Below are positions 1-8,960 of a stretch of 64,000 nt of DNA, one piece after another. This DNA comes from JAJZRJ01 sp040757055 (GTDB lineage Bacteria; Desulfobacterota; Desulfobulbia; Desulfobulbales; Desulfurivibrionaceae), in NCBI GenBank assembly GCA_040757055.1, contig JBFLXY010000003.1, forward strand, positions 199,936 to 263,935, written 5' to 3'. The notes beneath the pieces were generated by a model. The model made no database searches, had not been told where the DNA came from, and saw nothing but the letters and a program-made list of their open reading frames with translations. Positions within the stretch are counted from its first letter, which is position 1; the number at the start of each line of letters is the position of its first letter. Both the position numbers and the translations under genes were made by a program.

Positions 1-1
1 G

Positions 2-694
2 CCGCTCAACCCGATTTTCGAAACCGCCCTGCCCGAGGCGATGACCATCCCGCTGCCCGCCTCCACCATCGCCCCGCTGGCGGCGGATTACCACGTGGTC
101 GCCGACGCGCTGTCGCGCAAGCAGGCGGTGGTGGTCGGGCCGGGGATCGGCACGGCCGACGATACGGTACTCCTGGTGAAGCGCCTGTACCGGGAGGCGC
201 CGTTGCCCATGGTGGTGGATGCCGATGCCCTCAACAGTCTGGCCGGTGAGCCGGCGCTGCTGGGCACCTTCCTGGCGCCGCGCGTGCTCACCCCGCATCC
301 CGGCGAAATGGCGCGCTTGCTCGGGGTGAACACGGCCGCGGTGCAGGGCGACCGGCGGGGCAGTGCCCAGGCCCTGGCCCGGGAATATGGCGTCTGGGTA
401 GTGCTCAAGGGGAGCGGCACGGTGATCGCCGCCCCGGAAGGGTTGCTGGCCATCAACTCCACCGGCAACCCCGGCATGGCGGCCGGCGGCATGGGCGACG
501 TGCTGTCCGGTTGCATCGGCAGCCTGCTCTGCCAGGGGCTGGCACCGTGGCAGGCGGCCTGTCTTGGTGCTTATCTCCACGGCCTGGCCGGCGACCTGCT
601 GGTGCAAGACCTCGGCGTGGAGTTCGGTTTTCTGGCCTCGGAGCTGGCTGCGGCCCTGCCCAGGGCCTGCCGGCGACTGCGCGAAATCACGTGA
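2..694 (+). CDS. nnrD: ADP-dependent NAD(P)H-hydrate dehydratase (3' part, partial)
   Basis: Repairs hydrated NADH/NADPH by ATP- or ADP-dependent dehydration. The frame is open from base 2, so the gene starts upstream of the window. Visible family motifs are VVDADALN, LTPHPGEMARLLG and the signature NPGMAAGGMGDVLSG, which lines the nucleotide site of this ribokinase-like fold. In most bacteria the domain follows an NnrE epimerase domain in one bifunctional protein; whether that is so here cannot be seen. The stop lies 20 nt before a CBS-domain gene, suggesting co-transcription. An internal ATG at 41 is not the true start, because the conserved reading continues upstream of it. Confidence 0.93.
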   Translation, partial: PLNPIFETALPEAMTIPLPASTIAPLAADYHVVADALSRKQAVVVGPGIGTADDTVLLVKRLYREAPLPMVVDADALNSLAGEPALLGTFLAPRVLTPHPGEMARLLGVNTAAVQGDRRGSAQALAREYGVWVVLKGSGTVIAAPEGLLAINSTGNPGMAAGGMGDVLSGCIGSLLCQGLAPWQAACLGAYLHGLAGDLLVQDLGVEFGFLASELAAALPRACRRLREIT

Positions 695-714
695 TGACGA
701 GAGGAGGAGAGACG

Positions 715-1164
715 ATGCAGACGGCAAAGGAGATCATGACCACGACGGTGGTGACGGTGGGGCCGGAAATGCCGGTGGAGCAGCTGGCCGCACTGCTGCG
801 GGACCGCAGGATCAGCGGCGCGCCGGTGGTCGATGGGACCGGGGCGCTGGTGGGCGTGGTCACCGAGAGCGACCTCATCGACCAGGCGAAGAAGATCCAC
901 ATCCCCACGGCCATTTCCATTCTCGATTCGGTGATCTTCCTGGAGAGCGCCAAGGGCATGGAACGGGAGATCACCAAGATGACCGGCGTCACGGTGGCGG
1001 ACATCTGCACCAAAAATCCGCTGACCATTACCGAGGCCACGCCGCTGGACGAGATCGCCACCATCATGGCGGAACGTCGCGTTCATACCCTGCCGGTGCT
1101 GCGCGGCATGCAACTGATCGGGGTGGTGGGCAAGAGCGACGTTATCAAGACCCTGGCGCGCTGA
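715..1164 (+). CDS. CBS-domain pair protein
   Basis: A 149-residue protein made almost only of two CBS domains (about residues 1-60 and 85-149), the fold that binds adenine nucleotides and regulates partner proteins. The pattern is an MTTTVVTVGPEMPVEQ start and a conserved GVVTESDLI-type strand in the first copy, and a matching GVVGKSDVI strand in the second. ATG 715 is chosen because the purine-rich stretch GAGGAGGAGAG sits just upstream; the longer open frame from 511 overlaps nnrD. No effector domain is fused, so the regulated partner is unknown. It probably forms an operon with nnrD. Confidence 0.88.
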   Translation: MQTAKEIMTTTVVTVGPEMPVEQLAALLRDRRISGAPVVDGTGALVGVVTESDLIDQAKKIHIPTAISILDSVIFLESAKGMEREITKMTGVTVADICTKNPLTITEATPLDEIATIMAERRVHTLPVLRGMQLIGVVGKSDVIKTLAR

Positions 1165-1169
1165 GCAGC

Positions 1170-3101
1170 CTAACTGGCGAGAAAGGGCGGGTCGGCCAAC
1201 TGCACGGCCACCAGCCCCCGCACTGAGTTGCCGACGTAGAGCGCTTCGGCCTGGCGCAGGTCGGCGAGGGTGAGGGTCGCCTCGGCAACGGGCAGCGGGC
1301 TTGTTGCCAGCAGGTGGCGGCGGAAGATCCCCGGCAGCAGGCCGCAGGAGAGGGCCGGGGTCAGGAGTTTCCCGCCGTGTTTTGCAAAAATCGTGGTGAT
1401 CGCCCCCTCGGTCACCTCCTCTTGTTCGTTCCGAAAGAGCACCTCATAGAAACCAGCCGCCGTCGTGCGCTCCCTTTCCGTGTCGTAGAGGGAGCGGAGG
1501 GTGGTCTTGTGGTAGAGCCACGGGTTGCCTGGGTCGGTGCGCTGCTGCGAAAAGACGACCCGCGGCAGGTTATCGGCCACGCCGGCGGCCAGGCTAGCGG
1601 CAGGATCGCGTTGCGGCGGTCCGCAGGAAACATGGGTCAGACGCAGTGTGCCGTCTTTGGCCAGGGTCAGCCGCACCCGTTGGCTACCGGCCAAGGAGGC
1701 GGCCAGGGCGGTCAGCGCCGCCCGGATTTCAGCCTCGTCGGCAAAGAAGCCGAGGCTGGCGGCCGAGGCGAGAAGTCGCTCCAGATGCAGATCGAGCAGC
1801 CAGTACCCTTCGCCCGGCAGCCAGGCCATGGTCTCGATGAGTTCGAACACCGGCGTCGGCTGGCTCAGGAAGAGCGCCTTCAGCTGGCACTCCTGCCACT
1901 CCTGTTCCGGGTCGGAATCGCTCACCACCCCGGAGCCGATCCCCATTTCTCCCTGATTCCCCAAGAGAACCACGGTGCGGATCGGCACGTTGAAAACCGC
2001 GGTGCCACTGGGTGCGATATGGCCGATGGCGCCGGTGTAAACGCCGCGTGGCCCGCCTTCCAGTTCATGGATGATCTCCATGGTGCGGAGCTTGGGGGCG
2101 CCGGTCACCGAACCGCAGGGGAAGAGGCCCTGGAAGAGTTCATGCAGGCCGAGACCCGGCCGCAGGTCCCCCTCGATGGTGGAGGTCATCTGGTGCACGG
2201 TTTCGTAGGACTCGACGTCGAAGAGGGAGGTGGCGCGCACCGTGCCGGGCAGGCAGAGGCGGCCGAGGTCGTTGCGCAGGAGGTCGACGATCATCACGTT
2301 CTCGCTGCGGTTTTTTTCGTCGTGCCGGAGCTGTTCGGCGCGCCGGCTGTCTTCCTCGGCGCGGCTGGCCCGGCGGCTCGTGCCTTTCATGGGGCGCACG
2401 GTGCAGTGGTCGCCCTCCTTCCTGAAGAAGAGTTCCGGCGAAAAGGAGAGGATCTGCCGGCCGCCCATGTTGAGCCAGGCGGAGTAGGCCACGCTCTGGT
2501 TGCGGCGCAGGGCGGAGTAGAGGGCGGCCGTCGAGCCGGCAATGTCGAAGCGGAGTTTCAGGGTGTAGTTGACCTGGTAGGTGTCGCCGGCTGCGATGTA
2601 CTCCTTGATCCGGGCGAGGTTGTCGCGGTAGTGCGCCGCGGTTTCGGCGAGCCGCAGGTTGGACAGGCTGTAGGCGGAGGGCGGGGTGGCCGCGCCGGTC
2701 ATTGACCAGGGGGGCTCATGGTTCCAGGCGCCGTTCGTGTGGTCGAAGATCAGCGGCGGCGGAAAGACGCCGAGCATGGCGAGCGGGGTCGGCCCTGCCG
2801 GCAGCAGGCGGCTGAGCACCGGTTCCAGCAGGTAGCCGAATTCGTAGGCAAGCCACCCGGCCAGATGATACCCTTGGTGGAGGTACCCTTCGGCCTCGCC
2901 GAAAAAACGGGCTGGGGCGTCAGCGGCGGTACAGGTCAGCACCGCCGCCGGTGCGTGAAAAAGCAGGGAGCGGTGATCGCCTGGCCCGGGCCGACTGGTT
3001 TCGAGCCACACCGCCGGATCCTCTCCGGCCATGAAGCGGAGCAGCTCGGCAAGTTGGGCGTCGGTCAGGGGGCGCGGCGGCATCATGGGCATTTTGGCCA
3101 T
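1170..3101 (-). CDS. pabB: Aminodeoxychorismate synthase component I fused to 4-amino-4-deoxychorismate lyase
   Basis: Folate pathway fusion making p-aminobenzoate from chorismate. The N-terminal two thirds is a chorismate-binding PabB domain, with YQVNYTLKLRF, FFRKEGDHCTVRPMKGTSRR and the GSVTGAPKLRTMEI block. The C-terminal third, from about residue 430, is a class IV PLP domain with the lysine motif YHKTTLR and the EGAITTIF strand of PabC. Such PabBC fusions are known. The start is uncertain: a TTG at 3161 would add 20 basic residues, while ATG 3101 begins MAKMPMM. Neither has a clear Shine-Dalgarno sequence. The gene converges on the CBS gene 5 nt away. Confidence 0.9.
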   Translation of the reverse strand: MAKMPMMPPRPLTDAQLAELLRFMAGEDPAVWLETSRPGPGDHRSLLFHAPAAVLTCTAADAPARFFGEAEGYLHQGYHLAGWLAYEFGYLLEPVLSRLLPAGPTPLAMLGVFPPPLIFDHTNGAWNHEPPWSMTGAATPPSAYSLSNLRLAETAAHYRDNLARIKEYIAAGDTYQVNYTLKLRFDIAGSTAALYSALRRNQSVAYSAWLNMGGRQILSFSPELFFRKEGDHCTVRPMKGTSRRASRAEEDSRRAEQLRHDEKNRSENVMIVDLLRNDLGRLCLPGTVRATSLFDVESYETVHQMTSTIEGDLRPGLGLHELFQGLFPCGSVTGAPKLRTMEIIHELEGGPRGVYTGAIGHIAPSGTAVFNVPIRTVVLLGNQGEMGIGSGVVSDSDPEQEWQECQLKALFLSQPTPVFELIETMAWLPGEGYWLLDLHLERLLASAASLGFFADEAEIRAALTALAASLAGSQRVRLTLAKDGTLRLTHVSCGPPQRDPAASLAAGVADNLPRVVFSQQRTDPGNPWLYHKTTLRSLYDTERERTTAAGFYEVLFRNEQEEVTEGAITTIFAKHGGKLLTPALSCGLLPGIFRRHLLATSPLPVAEATLTLADLRQAEALYVGNSVRGLVAVQLADPPFLAS

Positions 3102-3337
3102 CAGGGCTCGTCGGGGTGAGGCAACGCTCCATCCTTTACCGGTTGGCCGCACTCTTCGCAAGGGAAAAGTCGGCTGCTGGCGCTGCGTTGCATCCCGGCG
3201 CCGGTGTGCGAAAAAGAGTTTTTCCGCCCCCTCTATTCCTTGCGGGACGAGGTGTAATATTTTATATAAAAGGAAAAGAATCCGTCCGCTGGCTCTTCCG
3301 GCGGCCTGCGCGACACTGATCGAGGAGGAAGAAGAAC

Positions 3338-4030
3338 ATGCTGATCGAAGATTGGATGGCCAAGGACGTGCTCACGGTCGATGAAAACACGTCCCTGATG
3401 CGCGCCACCCGGATCATGAAGGAAAACAACATTCGCCGGTTGCCCGTGGTGTCCCACGGCAAGCTTATCGGCATCGTCACCGACCGCGACGTGAAGGACG
3501 CCTCGCCCTCCAAAACCGCATCGCTTGATATCCACGAACTCTATTATCTGATGTCCGAAATGAAGGTCAAGGACGTCATGACGGGGAGCCCTTTAACCCT
3601 GAAGGGCAAGGACAGCCTGGAGATGGCGGCGCTGGTGATGCTGGAGGACAAGATTTCCGGCGTTCCGGTGGTCGATGATGCCGGTCATCTGGTCGGCCTC
3701 CTCAGCGAGACCGACATCCTGCGGGGATTCATCCACAGCACCGGCATCAAGGACGGCGCCCGGCAGTATGTCTTTGATCTGCCCGATGCGCCGGGCTCGG
3801 TGACCAGGGTCATCGAGACGCTGCGCAAGTACAGCACCCGCGTCATCAGCATCCTGACCTCGTTCGAGGATGCGCCCCAGGGGATGAAAAGGGTCTCCAT
3901 CCGCATCACCACCGAAAAACAGGCGGACGTCGAGGCGCTGCATCAGGAGCTGGTCAAGGATTTCACCGTGGTGTTTTACGGGGTGGACGAACTGAAGAAC
4001 ATGCCGCGGCGCAAGACGCAGGCTGCCTGA
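3338..4030 (+). CDS. CBS-domain pair protein with C-terminal ACT-like region
   Basis: A 230-residue soluble protein. Two CBS domains occupy about residues 1-60 (MLIEDWMAKDVLTVDE start, GIVTDRDVKD) and 75-135 (MKVKDVMTGSPLTLK, LVGLLSETDIL). The last 80 residues (VFDLPDAPGSVTRVIETLRK onward) look like an ACT-type ligand-binding domain. This AcuB-like arrangement is common in Deltaproteobacteria and may sense adenylates or amino acids; the ligand is not known. The start has GAGGAGGAAG about 9 nt upstream. A hairpin terminator follows 30 nt after the stop and is shared with the convergent penicillin-binding protein gene. Confidence 0.87.
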   Translation: MLIEDWMAKDVLTVDENTSLMRATRIMKENNIRRLPVVSHGKLIGIVTDRDVKDASPSKTASLDIHELYYLMSEMKVKDVMTGSPLTLKGKDSLEMAALVMLEDKISGVPVVDDAGHLVGLLSETDILRGFIHSTGIKDGARQYVFDLPDAPGSVTRVIETLRKYSTRVISILTSFEDAPQGMKRVSIRITTEKQADVEALHQELVKDFTVVFYGVDELKNMPRRKTQAA

Positions 4031-4060
4031 ACCGCAGCAAGGGAAGACAGCTGGTTGGTG

Positions 4061-4093
4061 GCCCCGGTTCCGCAAGGACCGGGGCTTTTTTTA
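4061..4093. terminator. Rho-independent terminator between convergent genes
   Basis: GCCCCGGTTC and its near complement GGACCGGGGC pair across a short loop and are followed by seven T on the plus strand. It terminates the CBS/ACT gene. The stop codon of the minus-strand penicillin-binding protein lies inside the T-run. Confidence 0.85.
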
Positions 4094-6118
4094 TGGCGCG
4101 ACTGCCTGGCCGTTGAACTCAGCGGGCAGCGGTGCGGCTGCCCCACCGTTTTCCTCGATGATTTCCGGATCGCCTGCCCCTGGCGCGGTGGCGGTTTCAC
4201 CACCTCCCTCCTCACCCATGGTCACCCCTTCCGGTCGGGCGAAATCTCCGGCCGGGTAAGCGGCGTGGGCGGTGCCCATGAAGTCGAGCCAGATCGGCGC
4301 CGCGGCCTGGGCGCCGGTTTCGTTTCTGCCCAGCGGGGTTTTCTGATCAAAACCGATCCAGACGCCGGTCACCAGTTCCGGGGTGTAGCCGATGAACCAG
4401 GCATCCATGTATTTGTCGGTGGTGCCGGTTTTGCCTGCCGCCGGGATCCCCAGGCTGCGGATATTCCTGGCCGTGCCCTCGCCGATGACTCCCTGCAGCA
4501 TGCGGTTCATCTGATAGGCCACCCGCGGGTCCAGCACCCGCCTGCCCTCGGGGATGTTCTCCTCGAGGATTTCTCCTCTCTTGTCGGTGAGTTTCGTGAC
4601 AAAGATCGGCTGGTGGTAATCGCCGCCGGTGGCAAAGACCGCGTAGGCCGCGGTGAGTTCCAGCATGGAGAGTTCGGAGGTGCCCAGGGCGAGCGAGAGG
4701 TCGTTGTTGAGCGGCGAGGTGATGCCCAGGTCGCGCGCCATGGCAATGGCGTTGGCCACGCCGATCTCCTGGAGGGTTTTGACGGTGACGATGTTGCGGG
4801 AATAGACCAGGGCGTCGCGGATGGTGGTGGGGCCGTGGTACTTGTTGTCGAAATTTTTCGGCTCCCATCGCACCCCTGCGGTCGCGCCCCGCAACCGGAG
4901 AGGTTCATCGACGATGACCGACGCCGGCGTCATCCCGCGATTGAGCGCCGCAGCATAGATGATCGGCTTGAAGGCCGAGCCGGGCTGGCGCCGGGCCTGA
5001 ACCGCCCGGTTGTACTGGCTGCGGGAGAAGTCGGCGCCGCCCACCATGGCCCGTACCATGCCGGTGCGCGCCTCCATGGCCAGCAGGGCCGCCTGCGGCG
5101 TGGAAGCGGGAACCTGCTCCTTCTGGCGGACCACCCAGTTGGCCACCCCCCGTTTGACCGCTGCCACGGCCTCCTTCTGGAGTTTCTGGTCGAGGGTGGT
5201 GTAGATGCGCATCCCCTCGTTGATCAGCCGCTCCTCGCCGTAGCGCTCCTCCACATAGTTGCGGACATGCTGGATGAAGTAGTTGTTTTCCTCGGCGTAG
5301 GTGGTGGTCGGCCCCCAGAGCAGCGGCTGCTTGTAAGCCTTCTGTGCCGCTTCCGCCGAGATGAATCCCTCCTCCGCCATGCGGTTGAGGACATAGGCCT
5401 GGCGGTTCTTGGCGAGCTTGTAATTGCGGAAGGGCGAGTAGCGGCTGGGCGCCTGGGGAAGGCCGGCCAGGAGCGAAATTTCCGCGAGGTTGAGGTCGCT
5501 GGCGTGTTTGTCGAAATAGACCTGCGCCGCAGCCTCAACGCCGTAGGCGCCGCTGCCGAGGTAGATTTCGTTGAGATAGATGTGGAGAATTTCGTCCTTG
5601 GTCAGGGCCCGGTCGATGCGGAAGGCGAGGATCGCCTCCTTGAGTTTGCGGGTATAAGTCTTTTCCGGGGAGAGCAGGACCACGCGGGCGACCTGTTGGG
5701 TGATGGTGCTGGCGCCCTGGCCGCGCTCGCCGGTGCGGATGTTGTGGAAGAGCGCCCGCAGGATGGACCAGCCGTCCACCCCGCTGTGCTGATAGAAGCG
5801 GGCGTCCTCGGCGGCGATAAATGCCTTGGGCAGCAGGGGCGGCAGGGTGTTGAGCCCCACCTCGATCCGGTTCTGCCGGAAGATGCGGGCCACGATCTTG
5901 CCCTGCTTGTCGTAAACAAAAGAGGTGGCCGATGGCTGGTAGGAGCCGATGGAGCGGATATCGGGAATGTCGAGAAAGACGAAGAAATAGAGGGTAGAGC
6001 CGATGACGAGCGACAGGGAGAGGGCGATCGTCAGCAGAAAAACGGCCAGATGCGTGGCGGTCCACCGCCGGATGCTGGTAGTCACTGTGGGGTCGGTCAG
6101 GTTGCGGTGGGATGGCAC
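4091..6118 (-). CDS. mrcA: Penicillin-binding protein 1A (bifunctional peptidoglycan glycosyltransferase/transpeptidase)
   Basis: Polymerises and cross-links peptidoglycan at the outer face of the inner membrane. The 675-residue protein has one N-terminal membrane anchor (about 24-48), then a GT51 domain with the catalytic EDARFYQH block near residue 104 and QGASTITQQ near 134. The transpeptidase domain follows, with SAFK (Ser381), SRN (440-442) and KTGT (563-566), the complete catalytic set. The start is a GTG. The C-terminal tail is short and acidic. It is transcribed alone towards a terminator shared with the CBS/ACT gene. Class A PBPs are usually 650-850 residues, so length is normal. Confidence 0.95.
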   Translation of the reverse strand: MPSHRNLTDPTVTTSIRRWTATHLAVFLLTIALSLSLVIGSTLYFFVFLDIPDIRSIGSYQPSATSFVYDKQGKIVARIFRQNRIEVGLNTLPPLLPKAFIAAEDARFYQHSGVDGWSILRALFHNIRTGERGQGASTITQQVARVVLLSPEKTYTRKLKEAILAFRIDRALTKDEILHIYLNEIYLGSGAYGVEAAAQVYFDKHASDLNLAEISLLAGLPQAPSRYSPFRNYKLAKNRQAYVLNRMAEEGFISAEAAQKAYKQPLLWGPTTTYAEENNYFIQHVRNYVEERYGEERLINEGMRIYTTLDQKLQKEAVAAVKRGVANWVVRQKEQVPASTPQAALLAMEARTGMVRAMVGGADFSRSQYNRAVQARRQPGSAFKPIIYAAALNRGMTPASVIVDEPLRLRGATAGVRWEPKNFDNKYHGPTTIRDALVYSRNIVTVKTLQEIGVANAIAMARDLGITSPLNNDLSLALGTSELSMLELTAAYAVFATGGDYHQPIFVTKLTDKRGEILEENIPEGRRVLDPRVAYQMNRMLQGVIGEGTARNIRSLGIPAAGKTGTTDKYMDAWFIGYTPELVTGVWIGFDQKTPLGRNETGAQAAAPIWLDFMGTAHAAYPAGDFARPEGVTMGEEGGGETATAPGAGDPEIIEENGGAAAPLPAEFNGQAVAP

Positions 6119-6694
6119 CTATTCATTAAAATATGTCGCACATGTCGCGCAGCACGAGAGGCCCTTTTAGCACAGCCCCTGCCGGACCGCAAGGAAAAGG
6201 ATGGTTTCGTCCGGAAAACAGGGGGAAAGGGGGGAGCAGGGCAGTGCCTCCTGGTTGCTGCCGGATGGCCATTGCGTGAGAGATGAGAGCGGGAGTGGTG
6301 CTGTACAGCGACTGCCCTGGCGCGGCGGCGGATGGAGCTGCTTTGTTGCCTCTGGATCTGTGGATGCAGGGGAGCGTGCGGAAGGAACAGCGGCATGGGC
6401 GCTTTTTGCTTCTTTTTTGGCTGGTGGGCGATTTTTGCGCCGTTAAGGGCGGGTGGCCATCTGTGGCAGTGCGCCACGGTTTTGGAATTCTTTTTTGTTG
6501 CCCCATGACAGGATTTCTGGAAAATAGAGGGCGCGAACTTTTTTGTTATCTTTTTGATTTTCAGCTCTTTTTGCGGAATTTCAAATTTCCGCCAGAGAGG
6601 ATATTGTCATTGCGCCTTGCCACGTTGCTGGCGCTGTCACCTTGTGCGCCATTTCCCGCTGAAGGAAAAATATGCGTCCAAAAAGAACAAAAAC
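6119..6694. other. Intergenic region, no convincing gene
   Basis: About 575 bases between the divergent penicillin-binding protein and the NrfD module. Open frames exist on both strands (for example 6283-6717 plus), but they show no family features, no good ribosome site and unusual composition. The last 150 bases become AT-rich and lead into the promoter at 6695. Confidence 0.6.
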
Positions 6695-6723
6695 TTGACA
6701 ATGGATTGTTGCAATAATAGGAT
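6695..6723 (+). promoter_or_regulatory. Sigma70-type promoter of the first NrfD module
   Basis: TTGACA at 6695-6700, a 17-nt spacer, then TAGGAT at 6718-6723. It lies in an AT-rich stretch about 190 nt upstream of the small membrane-peptide gene. The -35 is a perfect match and the -10 matches 4 of 6. Confidence 0.6.
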
Positions 6724-6912
6724 CAGGTGAAATCAACCACAGTGCGGCACCCCGGGTGCTGAAAAAAAACAGCCTTTCTCATGGCAAAGGAGGTGGCGCG
6801 GAGGAGGAAAGAGAGGAAAACGGCGGAGCCGCCCTGTTTGAGACCGCCATCTCGGCAGGGAGCAATGAACCAACAGCCTGGCTGGACAGGTCGTTTGATT
6901 GAGGAGAACAAT

Positions 6913-7020
6913 ATGGAAGGTCTACTTTTTCTGGTTTTGTGGCTTGGTTGTGCAACACTCCATACCTTGTTTGACCTGAAGATCAAACCCTTGATCCGGG
7001 CGCACGAAGAAGAATTCTGA
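6913..7020 (+). CDS. Small membrane peptide (35 aa) preceding NrfD
   Basis: A 35-residue peptide, starting MEGLLFLVLWLGCATLHTLF and ending in a charged tail (HEEEF). One hydrophobic helix covers residues 3-20 and is followed by a basic then acidic segment, so a single-pass membrane peptide is likely. ATG 6913 has GAGGAG 6 nt upstream; longer in-frame starts at 6781 and 6865 lack membrane character. It lies between a good promoter and an nrfD-type gene, with a hairpin plus T-run between the two. No family is recognised. It could be a small subunit of the NrfD complex or a leader peptide. Confidence 0.55.
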   Translation: MEGLLFLVLWLGCATLHTLFDLKIKPLIRAHEEEF

Positions 7021-7048
7021 TCTTGGTGTCCTTGAGAAACGGAAGGGC

Positions 7049-7073
7049 GGCATCCAGGGGATGCCGATTTTTT
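7049..7073 (+). terminator. Terminator-like hairpin between small peptide and nrfD gene
   Basis: GGCATCC and GGATGCC pair across a 3-nt loop and are followed by GA and six T. Being 28 nt after the small peptide stop and 33 nt before the NrfD start, it could act as a partial terminator or attenuator setting the ratio of the two products. Confidence 0.6.
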
Positions 7074-7105
7074 GATCGCGGTTTCAACCAAAGAGGAGTT
7101 GTCCC

Positions 7106-8296
7106 ATGAATAATCTGCTTTCGAGCGTGCTCCCGCAGGATGGTCTTGCGGTCAGCTCATCACGCGGCTACAATGCCGCCATCGCGGCCAGCGGTCTGCT
7201 GACTGCGGCCGGCCTTGCCTTTGGCCTGCATGCCATGCTCATCGGCCATGATCATGCCTATGGCATCACCCGGGAGATTCCCTGGGGGCTGCTGATTGCC
7301 ACGTATGTCTTTTTCGTCGTCACCTCCACCGGTTTTTGCCTTGTGTCCTCCATTGGCCATGTCTTTGGCGTGGAGGCCTTCAAGCCCATTGCCAAGCGTT
7401 CGGTTTTTCTGGCCATCGTCACCATTGTCGCGGGATTTTTCGTCATTGCCTTTGAGATCGCCAATCCTTGGCGGATGCCGATCTACAATATGCTCTCGCC
7501 CAACCCCACGTCGAACATCTGGTGGATGGGCACCCTGTACGGCGCCTACCTCTTCTTCATGGTGATCGAGTTCGCCCTGCTGCAGATGGAAAAGCACAAA
7601 ATCGCCGGCATGTTCGGTTTGATGGGCGTTATCTCGGGTGTGGCCGCCCACAGCAACCTCGGCGCTGTTTTTGGCCTGCTCGCCGGCCGGGAGTTCTGGC
7701 ATGGCCCGTATATGCCGATCTACTTCATCACCTCCGCGATGATGAGCGGTTGCGCTGCGGTGCTGTTCTTCTTCTGGCTTGGCTATAAATTGAACGGCTG
7801 GAAGATGAGCGAGACCCTGCAGAGTTCCCTCCGCACCACCGCCAAGCTTGGCGTCACCCTCACCGCAGTCATCATGTTCTTCACCACCTGGAAGATGATC
7901 GCCGGCATCTCCGGCCAGCCGCCAGGAAAGTACGAGGCCATGGAGGCGCTGATCAGCGGTCCATATTCGGTGAATTTCTGGGTGGGCGAGGTCATGCTCG
8001 GCATGGCGATCCCCTTTGCCCTGATCCTCATGGCCCGCGCCAGGAACCTGCAGCTGCTCTTCGTTGCCGCGGCGTCGCAGATCGTCGGCATCTTCTTCAT
8101 GCGCTACGATCTGGTGGTGGTCGGCCAGATTGTGCCCCACTTCCATGGCATGGGCATCAACGATCTGCCGGAGCTGTTCAGCTACGCCCCGTCCCTGCAC
8201 GAGGTGATGGTCACCCTGGGCGGCATCGGCCTCTGCGTCATGGGCTTCCTGATGGGTGAGCGCCTGTTCAAGGGGCATCTTTCGGAGGATCACTAA
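7106..8296 (+). CDS. nrfD: NrfD/PsrC-family quinone-interacting membrane subunit (copy 1)
   Basis: An integral membrane protein of 396 residues with about ten hydrophobic segments. Typical stretches are GLHAMLIGHDHAYGITREIP and the NMLSPNPTSNIWWMGTLYGA block. In the NrfD/PsrC family such subunits exchange electrons between menaquinone and periplasmic iron-sulfur or cytochrome partners. It is clearly paralogous to the protein at 15582-16766, sharing MLSPN-TSNIWWMGTLY, NLGAVF and YDxVVxGQIVP. ATG 7106 has AGAGGAG upstream. A MerR gene follows 17 nt after the stop. No iron-sulfur partner is encoded beside this copy; the 4Fe-4S protein at 13370 could serve both. Confidence 0.87.
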   Translation: MNNLLSSVLPQDGLAVSSSRGYNAAIAASGLLTAAGLAFGLHAMLIGHDHAYGITREIPWGLLIATYVFFVVTSTGFCLVSSIGHVFGVEAFKPIAKRSVFLAIVTIVAGFFVIAFEIANPWRMPIYNMLSPNPTSNIWWMGTLYGAYLFFMVIEFALLQMEKHKIAGMFGLMGVISGVAAHSNLGAVFGLLAGREFWHGPYMPIYFITSAMMSGCAAVLFFFWLGYKLNGWKMSETLQSSLRTTAKLGVTLTAVIMFFTTWKMIAGISGQPPGKYEAMEALISGPYSVNFWVGEVMLGMAIPFALILMARARNLQLLFVAAASQIVGIFFMRYDLVVVGQIVPHFHGMGINDLPELFSYAPSLHEVMVTLGGIGLCVMGFLMGERLFKGHLSEDH

Positions 8297-8313
8297 AGCA
8301 AAGGAGAAAGGAC

Positions 8314-8763
8314 ATGGTGGCCAGGAAAAAAACGGCCATTCAGCCCTTGCGGCCCGACCTGCCGATCTATCCCATTGGCGTGGCTGCCAGGCTGTTGGAT
8401 GTCCATCCCCGCACTCTCCGCATTTACGAGGAGGAAGGGCTGATCGAACCGGCGCAGCATGGAAGCAGGAGGCTCTATTCACCCAACGACATCAAGTGGA
8501 TCAGCTGTCTCAGGTCCATGATTCACGACCAGGGGATCAGCATTCCTGGGTTGAAGCGGCTGCTCGCCCTGGCACCCTGCTGGGAGGTCGCCGACTGCCC
8601 GGCTGAGGTGCACGAGGCGTGCGATGCCAGATGGGACAAGGCTCCACCGCGAACCATGCACGTAGCCGGTGATGAGGCTGCCGAAAAAAAAGCCAAAGCG
8701 GCCGAACTGGCAAAAAAAAAGTCCAGCTCTGGCCGCGATCGCGAACAGGCCGGGCGCAGTTGA
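8314..8763 (+). CDS. MerR-family transcriptional regulator with Cys triad (copy 1)
   Basis: A 149-residue DNA-binding protein. The MerR winged helix is at about 20-95 (IYPIGVAARLLDVHPRTLRI, then YEEEGLIEPA), resembling the HspR-type subgroup. After the dimerisation helix comes CWEVADC and a third Cys eight residues on, giving the spacing C-x5-C-x7-C. The paralogue at 16857 has the same spacing. The cysteines could bind metal or an iron-sulfur cluster, but this is inference. The tail is Lys/Ala-rich and probably disordered. It lies 17 nt after the NrfD gene and is followed by a terminator, so the two probably form an operon that it may regulate. Confidence 0.85.
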   Translation: MVARKKTAIQPLRPDLPIYPIGVAARLLDVHPRTLRIYEEEGLIEPAQHGSRRLYSPNDIKWISCLRSMIHDQGISIPGLKRLLALAPCWEVADCPAEVHEACDARWDKAPPRTMHVAGDEAAEKKAKAAELAKKKSSSGRDREQAGRS

Positions 8764-8800
8764 TCGCCTTTCCGCTGCGAAGGGCTGGGAACGAATGAAA

Positions 8801-8833
8801 AAGGCCGGGAGGGCGACCCCTCCCGGCCTTTTC
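8801..8833. terminator. Rho-independent terminator after the first NrfD-MerR module
   Basis: AAGGCCGGGAGGG and CCCTCCCGGCCTT form a strong stem with a short CGAC loop, flanked by A on the left and T on the right. It can act in both directions, ending the MerR operon and the convergent diguanylate cyclase gene. Confidence 0.85.
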
Positions 8834-8960
8834 GGGTGTTCGTAAAGCCGGGATCTGCTTCGTTGGCCTTGCCGCCGGAGCGGGTCGCCGGTCTGGTGCT
8901 TGCCCCGGGCACCAGGGGCGGATCTGGTTGCGGCCGAAAAAGGGCGCAGTATTCTCATCC

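Noticed and set aside
4055..6286. 743-codon plus-strand frame opposite the penicillin-binding protein
   Set aside because: Shadow frame of a high-GC gene; the minus-strand protein has a full set of catalytic motifs.
6283..6717. Plus-strand frame of 144 codons in the region before the NrfD module
   Set aside because: No family features, no ribosome site, Cys/Trp-rich random-looking composition, and it overlaps the promoter at 6695-6723.
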